Below are positions 1 through 9,129 of a DNA stretch of 64,000 bases, in pieces. The notes under the pieces are model-generated. The model had not been told where the DNA came from and made no database searches. It worked only from the letters and a program-made list of their open reading frames with translations. The stretch comes from Rothia similimucilaginosa (GTDB taxonomy: Bacteria; Actinomycetota; Actinomycetes; Actinomycetales; Micrococcaceae): positions 124,001 through 188,000 of the forward strand of contig NZ_JAOVAM010000003.1 of the NCBI RefSeq assembly GCF_029850875.1, given 5' to 3'. A program made the position numbers and the translations under genes. Within the stretch, counting starts at the first letter, position 1. Each line of letters starts with the position of its first letter.

Positions 1-2373
<2,373 letters not shown>

Positions 2374-2426
2374 GATGTTCCTTTCGTATTTCGGGGGCTT
2401 ATCCTATGTGCCCCTGCATTACATAA

Positions 2427-2447
2427 CTTGAGTCTACTACACTCAAT
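2427..2447. promoter_or_regulatory. HAIR element (putative HspR operator)
   Basis: CTTGAGT, seven bases, ACTCAAT: this differs at one base from the HspR-associated inverted repeat (CTTGAGT-N7-ACTCAAG) described in Streptomyces and mycobacteria. It lies between clpB and a divergent gene, 54 bases before the clpB start, where a repressor would block transcription. No hspR gene is in the window. Confidence 0.8.
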
Positions 2448-2639
2448 TATTCTGCGCAATAGGTTAACCGGGGTTTTGGAGATTAAAATTTCGGCAATAA
2501 CCATGGGCGCTTCGCACGAATAAAGCGGCGAAAACACAGGCTCCAGCCATAAACTCCTTCCAAAAGCCCTATTGTTATAGTGACCACATTGGGTACTTGC
2601 AAGTTCCCACAATAATCACAGACAGAAATGGGGACCCAC

Positions 2640-3323
2640 ATGAAAATACTGGTTCTAGGCGCAACCGGCCGCACCGGCTATCTCTTTACCCGCAAAGCTC
2701 TGAAGGACGGGCACACCGTCACCGCCTACGTACGCAACCCCAACAAGGCCCTAGCGCTTTTGGGGGCGCACCACAATCTCACTATCGTTCCGGGAGCCCT
2801 GGACGACGCCGAGCAGCTCGCCGTAGCATCCTCCGGGCAGGACGTGATGGTTAGCATCTTGGGCCAGAAAGCCACGGTGCGAGAATTTCTCTCCTCCACG
2901 TTCATGCAGGATCGTCTGCCTCTCATCATGGAGGCGGTGGCGGGCGCAGGCGTGAAGCACTGTGTTCTGATGAGCGCATACGGCGTGGGCGATACGGTAC
3001 GGACCGCATCACTCCCCATGCGCCTAGTATGCAAGGTCATCATGCGCGGCATTTTCACCGACCGAGTTAAGGCGGATGCCCTGGTCGCCGAATATCAGCC
3101 GTATATTTCACATGCGCATCCGGGCAGGCTGACCAATAAACCCGGCAGGGGTGGGGTGAAGGTATATGACATGGCGAGTGTCGAGCGAACTGCAGGCATC
3201 CCAACGATTGCCCGTGAGGACGTCGCTGATGCACTGCTCACTATCGCCAAGAACCCCCAGAACGCAGGTACGGATTTTTTGGTGACACTTGGGGACGTTG
3301 CCCTACGCTCACCCCAGAAATAA
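2640..3323 (+). CDS. NAD(P)H-binding atypical short-chain dehydrogenase (NmrA/SDR5-like)
   Basis: 227-residue single Rossmann-fold protein. The N-terminus has the dinucleotide motif ILVLGATGRTGYL (GxxGxxG). The rest follows the NAD(P)H-binding/NmrA-like pattern, including a conserved stretch LMSAYGVGDT in the middle. Members use NAD(P)H as a reductase cofactor or redox sensor; no catalytic Tyr-x-x-x-Lys is evident and the substrate cannot be read from sequence. An in-frame ATG lies at 2628, but 2640 is preferred because GGGGA sits about seven bases ahead of it. It is divergent from clpB and 18 bases upstream of a HAD phosphatase that seems to have its own leaderless promoter. Confidence 0.8.
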   Translation: MKILVLGATGRTGYLFTRKALKDGHTVTAYVRNPNKALALLGAHHNLTIVPGALDDAEQLAVASSGQDVMVSILGQKATVREFLSSTFMQDRLPLIMEAVAGAGVKHCVLMSAYGVGDTVRTASLPMRLVCKVIMRGIFTDRVKADALVAEYQPYISHAHPGRLTNKPGRGGVKVYDMASVERTAGIPTIAREDVADALLTIAKNPQNAGTDFLVTLGDVALRSPQK

Positions 3324-3328
3324 ACCGG

Positions 3329-3334
3329 TAGGCT
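3329..3334 (+). promoter_or_regulatory. -10 element of a probable leaderless promoter
   Basis: TAGGCT ends seven bases before the ATG at 3342, so transcription would begin at or next to the start codon. No Shine-Dalgarno sequence precedes that ATG. Confidence 0.5.
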
Positions 3335-3341
3335 TAATGGC

Positions 3342-3998
3342 ATGACGACTACGAACATCTTTCCCGCCGCCATTCTCTTCGACCACGACGGAACCCTCGT
3401 CGATACCGAACCCGTATGGGCTGCCGCAAAGGTTGCTCTCGCTGCAGAATTTGGCGGCGCCTGGACTGCGCAGGACACCCTCGACTGCCTGGGCCTATCC
3501 ATGCAGTTCACCCTGGACCGCCTACGTAAGCGCGGTGTAAACCTACCGGATGAAGAAATCAACGAGCGACTCGTCACCAAGGTGCACGATGCCCTGGCAC
3601 ACCAGCCGGTCGAGTTCCTGCCCGGTCTTGAGCGTTTCCTCTGGGAGGTTCGCGAGGCGCAGATTCCGGCGGCAGTCGTCACGAATGCAGCCACCTCCGT
3701 GGCTCGCCGCACCGCAAATGCGGCACCTGAGGGTACGTTCTCAGCGGTTATTGGTAATGATGAAACCACACACCCCAAGCCGGACCCGCAACCTTATCTT
3801 TTGGCGGCCGAGCGCCTGGGTGTTAATCCGACACAGTGCGTGGCTCTTGAGGATTCGCCTTCGGGTGTGCGCAGTGCGGCCGCGGCGGGTATGCGTGTCA
3901 TTGTTGTGCCGGGTGAACTGGAGGTTCCAGCAGAGCTGGGCACCGTGCACCTCAAACATGAGGAACTGACCCTAGAGGCGGTGCGCGCGCTGGCGTAG
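3342..3998 (+). CDS. HAD-superfamily phosphatase (beta-phosphoglucomutase-like)
   Basis: 218-residue cytoplasmic HAD hydrolase of the subfamily I, CbbY/beta-PGM-like type. Motif I is FDHDGTLVDTEP with the nucleophile and acid/base aspartates at 14 and 16, followed by a four-helix cap, motif II VTNA, and motif III/IV with a lysine before PDP (HPKPDPQPYLLAAERLG) and LEDSPSGVRSAAAAGM. The protein should use Mg2+ and an aspartyl-phosphate intermediate; the substrate (sugar phosphate or similar) cannot be assigned. A second HAD protein with related motifs is encoded at 50092-50856. The start has a -10 hexamer seven bases upstream and no ribosome binding site, so it is probably leaderless. Confidence 0.88.
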   Translation: MTTTNIFPAAILFDHDGTLVDTEPVWAAAKVALAAEFGGAWTAQDTLDCLGLSMQFTLDRLRKRGVNLPDEEINERLVTKVHDALAHQPVEFLPGLERFLWEVREAQIPAAVVTNAATSVARRTANAAPEGTFSAVIGNDETTHPKPDPQPYLLAAERLGVNPTQCVALEDSPSGVRSAAAAGMRVIVVPGELEVPAELGTVHLKHEELTLEAVRALA

Positions 3999-4052
3999 CC
4001 GCTTGGTTCGCAGATTGGAAGCTCTGCAGAAAACTGAATAGGCTTCACCATA

Positions 4053-4095
4053 AAGGATGGGATGCGCGATACGAGATACTGTGCATCCTACCCTT
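4053..4095 (+). terminator. Imperfect stem-loop after the HAD gene
   Basis: Thirteen-base arms (AAGGATGGGATGC and its near complement ending CCCTT) with two mismatches and a 17-base loop, 55 bases after the HAD stop. There is no clear T-run, so this may be a weak terminator or only an mRNA end structure. Confidence 0.4.
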
Positions 4096-4308
4096 TGCGC
4101 ATGCCTGGGTGGTAAGCCGTGGGGATTTGAGCAGGGGCTTTTGAGCGAGGGCTTGAGGTCGGCGCAACACACAGATGACGATTTATTACGAATTAATCAA
4201 AATAACCTTGACAGTAGTTCCTTAAAATGATTTACTCAATAATAATGATTCGGCGGGGTACAAACCCCACCGAAGCACAAGCATCACAGCATCATGAAGG
4301 AGACCATC

Positions 4309-4806
4309 ATGGCATTCGCAAACTACACCGCACCCGGCCTGACCATTGAAGAAGGCAAGGGCATTTCCGAGGTTCTCCAGGCACGTCTGCACGACCTGAA
4401 CGACCTGCACCTGCTGCTGAAGCACGCTCACTGGAACGTGACCGGCCCCGGCTTCATCGCCGTTCACGAAATGATTGACCCCCAGGTCGATACTGTCCGC
4501 GATTTTGTCGACGCCATCGCAGAGCGTATGGCAACCCTGGGCGCAACCCCCAACGGCCTGGCTGGCGCACTGGTCGCACAGCGTACCGTTGAAGACTACG
4601 CAGTTGGCCGCGCACCCGTCGCCGCTCACCTGCGCGCCCTGAACGACGTCTACACCCGCGTGATTGAAGCTCACCGCAAGGCGATTGCATTCGCAGGCGA
4701 GTCCGACCCCGTCACCGAGGATCTGCTGATTGGCCAGACCGCTGAGCTGGAGAAGTTCCAGTGGTTCATCCGCGCATTCCTGGAAAACAGCGAAGGCAGC
4801 ATCTAA
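4309..4806 (+). CDS. dps: Dps-family ferritin-like DNA-binding protein
   Basis: 165-residue mini-ferritin. Dps dodecamers oxidise Fe2+ with peroxide and store it as ferric mineral, protecting DNA. The inter-subunit ferroxidase ligands line up exactly in spacing with E. coli Dps: His41, His53, Asp57, Asp68, Glu72. The start is ATG 4309, with AAGGAG six bases ahead; an in-frame ATG at 4294 would overlap that ribosome binding site. The N-terminus is short and lacks an obvious lysine-rich DNA-binding tail. The upstream 100 bases are AT-rich, with TTGACA at 4208-4213 and a Fur-like AATAATAATGAT string at 4238-4249, but I cannot assign a regulator. A strong terminator follows. The next gene is also an iron protein. 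Confidence 0.95.
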   Translation: MAFANYTAPGLTIEEGKGISEVLQARLHDLNDLHLLLKHAHWNVTGPGFIAVHEMIDPQVDTVRDFVDAIAERMATLGATPNGLAGALVAQRTVEDYAVGRAPVAAHLRALNDVYTRVIEAHRKAIAFAGESDPVTEDLLIGQTAELEKFQWFIRAFLENSEGSI

Positions 4807-4888
4807 GCTACAACCATCTAAGTCGTAGCGTCTAAACCACAGCCTACTTATGGCGGCAAGGTATATAGGCGCCAGCTTTTAGAGTCAC

Positions 4889-4939
4889 AAAACCGGGCGG
4901 GTGCACTCTCCTTATGGAGGGTGCACCCGCCCGGTTTTT
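4889..4939 (+). terminator. Strong intrinsic terminator after dps
   Basis: A 23-base stem (one mismatch), a TTAT loop, then TTTTT. It ends dps transcription about 80 bases after the stop codon. Confidence 0.92.
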
Positions 4940-5160
4940 CACATGAAATATACACCGAGTTCACTCATCGTTCCTCGTCCACGTAGTACAGCAAAGTACG
5001 TTGAGGCGAACATGTTTATCGGGTTAGGCCGTCCTAGATTTTCCGTTCAGAGTGCTCTAGAGTGGTTCACTGTTCATGACAGAGCGCACAGACTTGAAGG
5101 CGTAACGGGTTGCTAACCGGCAAACCCGACACGTACCGCATGAGTAGCGGAAAGGGAACT

Positions 5161-6339
5161 ATGAGCACGCACGCCCAGCACGAGCACGTCGAAGAAACCG
5201 AAAAGCTTCAGCCGGAAAACGCCACCACTGAAGCTTCGCGAACCACCCGCCATAGCGCCGTCACCTCCCCCTCCCCCGCGCAGATTAAGCGTTGGCGCCG
5301 CTACCTTGCCGATGAGGAGTCGGAGGCGCGCATCTACCGCTACCTGGCTCGCCGTGCAGAGGGTACCGATCGCGAAATCCTTCTGCAGGTTGCTAAGGCA
5401 GAGAAGCGTCACCAGCAACATTGGCGTGACATGCTCGGTGAGCACGCAAATGTGCACGTGCGCCCGTCCATTCAGTCTCTGGTATTGCAGTTCCTGGCAA
5501 AGAACTTTGGTTCGGTGTTTATTCTGGCGATGGCTCAGCGCGCCGAGTCCCGATCCCCCTACGCTGAGGACCCAGACGCTACCGAGGAAATGGCGGCTGA
5601 CGAGGCGATTCACGAGGAGATTATTCGCGCCCTGGCGACTAACGGTCGCGAGAAGCTTTCGGGTAATTTCCGTGCGGCGGTTTTTGGCGCTAATGACGGT
5701 TTGGTGTCGAATCTGGCGCTGATTATGGGTATTACTGCCTCGGGCGCATCCAGCTCAATGGTTCTGCTCTCGGGTATCGCGGGCCTGCTGGCGGGTGCAC
5801 TGTCCATGGCGGCGGGTGAGTTCGTGTCAGTGCGTTCTCAGCGTGAGCTACTGGATGCATCCCAGCCAACCCAGGTGACCCTGCGTGTTGCACACGATTT
5901 GGATTTGGATTCGAACGAGCTGGAGCTTATTTACCGTGCCCGCGGTATGGAGCCGGAGGCGGCGCATCACCGCGCGATGGAGCGTTTCGGATACCTGGAT
6001 TGTGATTGCGACCCGTCACTGTCTCATCGCGAGGATGAGGATCGTGAGGAGAACGTGGCTTTGGGCACCGATATTGGTGCCGCCGCTGCGTCATTTGCGT
6101 TCTTCGCTTCGGGTGCGTTGATCCCGATTCTGCCCTATATTTTCGGTTTCTCGGGTGTGTTCGCGATGGTGCTGTCTCTGCTGTTTGTGGGTGCGGCTCT
6201 GGGCTTCACCGGCGGCGTGGTGGGTCTGCTGTCAGGTGCTTCCCCGCTCAAGCGCGGTATCCGTCAGATTCTAATTGGTTTCGGCGCGGCGTTTGTCACC
6301 TACCTGCTGGGTTTGGCATTTGGTACAACGGTTGCCTAG
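5161..6339 (+). CDS. Ferritin-like/VIT1-CCC1 family iron (manganese) transporter
   Basis: 392-residue fusion. After about 40 polar residues comes a rubrerythrin-type diiron helical domain (about 45-170) with EESEARIYRYLARRAEG, EKRHQQHW and DEAIHEEII supplying Glu/His ligands. This is followed by a VIT1/CCC1 membrane domain (about 180-392) with about five hydrophobic helices and the signature FGANDGLVSNLALIMG. VIT1/CCC1 proteins move Fe2+ or Mn2+ across membranes; bacterial versions with a ferritin-like domain (MbfA type) export iron. ATG 5161 is chosen for the purine-rich GGAAAGGGA just ahead; in-frame ATGs at 5110 and 5140 exist. Placement directly after dps suggests a shared job in limiting free iron. 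A TTAGG/CCTAG inverted repeat around 5033-5046 is a weak regulatory candidate. Confidence 0.9.
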   Translation: MSTHAQHEHVEETEKLQPENATTEASRTTRHSAVTSPSPAQIKRWRRYLADEESEARIYRYLARRAEGTDREILLQVAKAEKRHQQHWRDMLGEHANVHVRPSIQSLVLQFLAKNFGSVFILAMAQRAESRSPYAEDPDATEEMAADEAIHEEIIRALATNGREKLSGNFRAAVFGANDGLVSNLALIMGITASGASSSMVLLSGIAGLLAGALSMAAGEFVSVRSQRELLDASQPTQVTLRVAHDLDLDSNELELIYRARGMEPEAAHHRAMERFGYLDCDCDPSLSHREDEDREENVALGTDIGAAAASFAFFASGALIPILPYIFGFSGVFAMVLSLLFVGAALGFTGGVVGLLSGASPLKRGIRQILIGFGAAFVTYLLGLAFGTTVA

Positions 6340-6504
6340 TCGCAACTCCCCCAATAAGCTTTCAACAAGTGTATATAGCCGCTCATGCATGTGTTGCATT
6401 CCCCTGCAAATGCCACAGCCTAAGCGCAAAGAAACCCCGGCGCACCCCCTGCACCTCCAGTATTTTTCGGCGCGCTGTCCCTGTTTAGTTCACTGTTAAA
6501 GCAC

Positions 6505-6537
6505 AGATGCCGGTAGCCTCACGGGCTACCGGCATCT
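6505..6537. terminator. Stem-loop between convergent VIT1-like and sucD genes
   Basis: A perfect 14-base stem with a 5-base loop between two convergent genes. T-runs are weak on both sides, so it is best read as a bidirectional terminator. Confidence 0.75.
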
Positions 6538-6556
6538 GCCGCATTATTTATGCTGT

Positions 6557-7474
6557 TTACTTCGCTGCGAAGATTTCGCGCATCAGGTTTGCAGCCTCGG
6601 AGGGGGTCTTACCGACCTTCACGCCTGCTGCTTCCAGAGCTTCCTTCTTCGCCTGAGCGGTACCGGAGGAACCGGAGACAATAGCGCCTGCGTGGCCCAT
6701 AGTCTTACCCTCAGGAGCGGTGAAGCCTGCGATGTAACCAACGACGGGCTTGGTCACGTTTGCCTTGATGTACTCTGCAGCACGCTCCTCAGCGTCACCA
6801 CCAATCTCACCAATCATGACGATTGCTTCGGTCTCGGGGTCAGCTTCGAAAGCTTCCAGCGCGTCGATGTGGGTGGTGCCGATAATCGGGTCGCCACCAA
6901 TACCGATAGCGGTGGTGAAACCAATATCGGACAGTTCGTACATCAGCTGGTAGGTCAGGGTACCGGACTTGGAGACCAGACCAATCTTGCCCTTACCGGT
7001 AATGTTCGCCGGGATAATACCGACCAGGCACTCCTCGGGGGAGATGATGCCGGGGCAGTTGGGGCCGATGATGCGGGTAATCTGCTTGCCGTTCTCGTCC
7101 ACGGATGCCTTAGCAGCTGCCCAGAACTCTGCAGAGTCCTGAACCGGAACGCCCTCGGTGATAACGACGACAAGGCCGATCTTAGCCTCGATAGCCTCGA
7201 GAACTGCTGCCTTGGTGAAGGCCGGGGGAACGAAGACGATGGAAACGTTCGCACCGGTCTTCTCCATAGCCTCAGCCACGGAACCGAACACGTTCAGCTC
7301 AATGTCGGAGCCGTCCTTCGCCTTATGGGTGACGGTGGTGCCAGCCTTGCGAGCGTTCACGCCGCCCACAATGTTGGTGCCCGCTGCGAGCATGCGTGCG
7401 GTGTGCTTGGTACCCTCGCCACCGGTGATGCCCTGAACGATGACCTTGGAGTCCTTGTTCACAAAGATAGACAT
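6557..7474 (-). CDS. sucD: Succinyl-CoA synthetase (ADP-forming) alpha subunit
   Basis: 305-residue alpha subunit, the normal length. With SucC it converts succinyl-CoA, ADP (or GDP) and phosphate to succinate and ATP in the TCA cycle. The N-terminal CoA-binding Rossmann domain shows [31 protein letters not shown] is typical of the ligase domain, and the phosphorylated histidine lies in the C-terminal GHAGAI motif. The stop of sucC is 29 bases upstream, so the two form one operon. The ATG at 7474 follows AAGGAAGTAAT. Confidence 0.97.
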   Translation of the reverse strand: MSIFVNKDSKVIVQGITGGEGTKHTARMLAAGTNIVGGVNARKAGTTVTHKAKDGSDIELNVFGSVAEAMEKTGANVSIVFVPPAFTKAAVLEAIEAKIGLVVVITEGVPVQDSAEFWAAAKASVDENGKQITRIIGPNCPGIISPEECLVGIIPANITGKGKIGLVSKSGTLTYQLMYELSDIGFTTAIGIGGDPIIGTTHIDALEAFEADPETEAIVMIGEIGGDAEERAAEYIKANVTKPVVGYIAGFTAPEGKTMGHAGAIVSGSSGTAQAKKEALEAAGVKVGKTPSEAANLMREIFAAK

Positions 7475-7503
7475 ATTACTTCCTTGAAATCCTTTGCTGG
7501 CGA

Positions 7504-8670
7504 TTACGCCTTGTGAGCGAGCTCTGCTGCCTTGTCAGCGCCGGAGTCCATGGTCTCAGCCAGAACAACCAGCGGGTGGTTCGCCTCGGAGAGGATGCGG
7601 CGACCCTCAGCAACATTGTTGCCGTCCAGGCGTACAACCAGAGGCTTGGTTGCTGCATCGCCCAGAATCTCCAGAGCCTTCACAATGCCGTCTGCCACTG
7701 CGTCACATGCGGTGATGCCGCCGAAGACGTTCACGAAAACGCTCTTGACCTGCTCGTCACCCAGAATGATTTCCAGGCCAGCAGCCATAACCTCAGCGGA
7801 CGCGCCGCCACCAATATCAAGGAAGTTCGCGGGCTTGACATTGCCGTGGTTCTCGCCAGCGTAGGCAACGACGTCCAGGGTGGACATAACCAGACCTGCA
7901 CCGTTACCAACGATGCCGACCTCGCCGTCCAGCTTCACGTAGTTCAGGTCGAACTGCTTTGCCTTAGCTTCCAGCGGGTTCTCAGCGGACTTGTCCACGA
8001 GAGCCTCGTGCTCGGGCTGGCGGAATTCTGCGTTGTCGTCGAGGGAGACCTTGCCGTCCAGGGCGAGGATGGTACCCTCAGGGGTCAGAACGAGGGGGTT
8101 AACCTCAACCAGGGTTGCGTCTTCCTTGGTGTAGACCTCGCCCAGCTTGACGAGAACGGGAACAACCTTCTCCTGCAGTTCTGCGGAGAAACCTGCTGCC
8201 TTAGCAATTTCCTCAGCCTTAGCCTGGTCCAGGCCAACCAGCGGGTCAACCTCGATCTTTGCCAGCGCCTCGGGGCGCTCAGCAGCGAGCTGCTCAATTT
8301 CCATACCGCCTTCTACCGAGCACATTGCCAGGTAGGAGCGGTTTGCACGGTCCAGCAGGAGGGAGAAGTAGTATTCTTCGGCGATGTCTGCGCCGTCAGC
8401 GACCAGCACGCGGTGAACGGTGTGGCCCTTGATGTCCATGCCGAGAATTGCCTTAGCGTGCTCGTAAGCTTCTTCGGGGGACTTTGCGAGCTTAACGCCG
8501 CCAGCCTTACCACGGCCACCGGTCTTAACCTGAGCCTTAATAACGGTCAGGCCGCCAATTTCCTCAGCTGCTGCCTTTGCTTCTTCAGGGGTGGTCGCAA
8601 CAATGCCCTTGAGCACGGGTACACCGTGCTTTGCGAAGAGCTCGCGCGCCTGGTATTCGAAAAGGTCCAC
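7504..8670 (-). CDS. sucC: Succinyl-CoA synthetase beta subunit
   Basis: 388-residue beta subunit with an N-terminal ATP-grasp domain ([16 protein letters not shown] at the start, [13 protein letters not shown] for nucleotide binding) and a C-terminal CoA-ligase domain ([17 protein letters not shown]). It catalyses the nucleotide half of the succinyl-CoA/succinate step. The start is GTG at 8670, giving the conserved (M)DLFEYQ N-terminus with AAGGA five bases ahead; an in-frame ATG 42 bases upstream would add residues not seen in the family. The 417-base gap before it should hold the sucCD promoter. A small leader hairpin (GCCGAGT/ACTCGGC) lies at 8696-8717. Confidence 0.97.
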   Translation of the reverse strand: MDLFEYQARELFAKHGVPVLKGIVATTPEEAKAAAEEIGGLTVIKAQVKTGGRGKAGGVKLAKSPEEAYEHAKAILGMDIKGHTVHRVLVADGADIAEEYYFSLLLDRANRSYLAMCSVEGGMEIEQLAAERPEALAKIEVDPLVGLDQAKAEEIAKAAGFSAELQEKVVPVLVKLGEVYTKEDATLVEVNPLVLTPEGTILALDGKVSLDDNAEFRQPEHEALVDKSAENPLEAKAKQFDLNYVKLDGEVGIVGNGAGLVMSTLDVVAYAGENHGNVKPANFLDIGGGASAEVMAAGLEIILGDEQVKSVFVNVFGGITACDAVADGIVKALEILGDAATKPLVVRLDGNNVAEGRRILSEANHPLVVLAETMDSGADKAAELAHKA

Positions 8671-9064
8671 AGGTGTCCTTCTTCTTCGAAGTGGTGCCGA
8701 GTACTGGTGCACTCGGCTTGGTCATTAGAGGAGCCTTCCCCTGTGTGTCCGGTACGTGCGATGGGCGTCTCTCGCACCCGGCGCACACACATCATTGACG
8801 CGGGGAATTTCTCTCGTCTCTACTCTATCGGATTCGGCGTGAGCTCGCACTCACAGAGCCCCAAATCTGAGATTTTAGCGACTCAGCTCACAAATATTTT
8901 GGGTACATTTCACCCAAAGGCTGCGTACCGGGTAACTAACCCAAACTAACGCTCCCCCATCTGCCGCGAAATGCCAGCGAAAATGCGGCGTTTACCGCCC
9001 TACTCTGCAAAGCCCCGGCCACCTTCTCAGCAGGCGAACAACACGCCCGGCACAGCACACAAAA

Positions 9065-9096
9065 GAGGGGCGGGCACCCTCAGGTGCCCTCCCCTC
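9065..9096 (-). terminator. Intrinsic terminator of pcrA
   Basis: 14-base stem (one mismatch), CTCA loop, followed on the minus strand by TTTT, about 35 bases after the pcrA stop. Confidence 0.85.
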
Positions 9097-9129
9097 CATC
9101 GGCATTGTTAGGTTCGCACGCCTGACGCG

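Noticed and set aside
4238-4250. Fur-like box before dps
   Set aside because: Only two imperfect hexamers in a generally AT-rich leader; not enough to call a site.
5033-5046. TTAGG/CCTAG repeat before the VIT1-like gene as an iron box
   Set aside because: Arm spacing is 4 bases, not the 9 of the DtxR consensus; about 10 of 19 matches, near background.
7513-8949. 478-codon open frame on the plus strand
   Set aside because: Antisense to sucC, which is complete and conserved.
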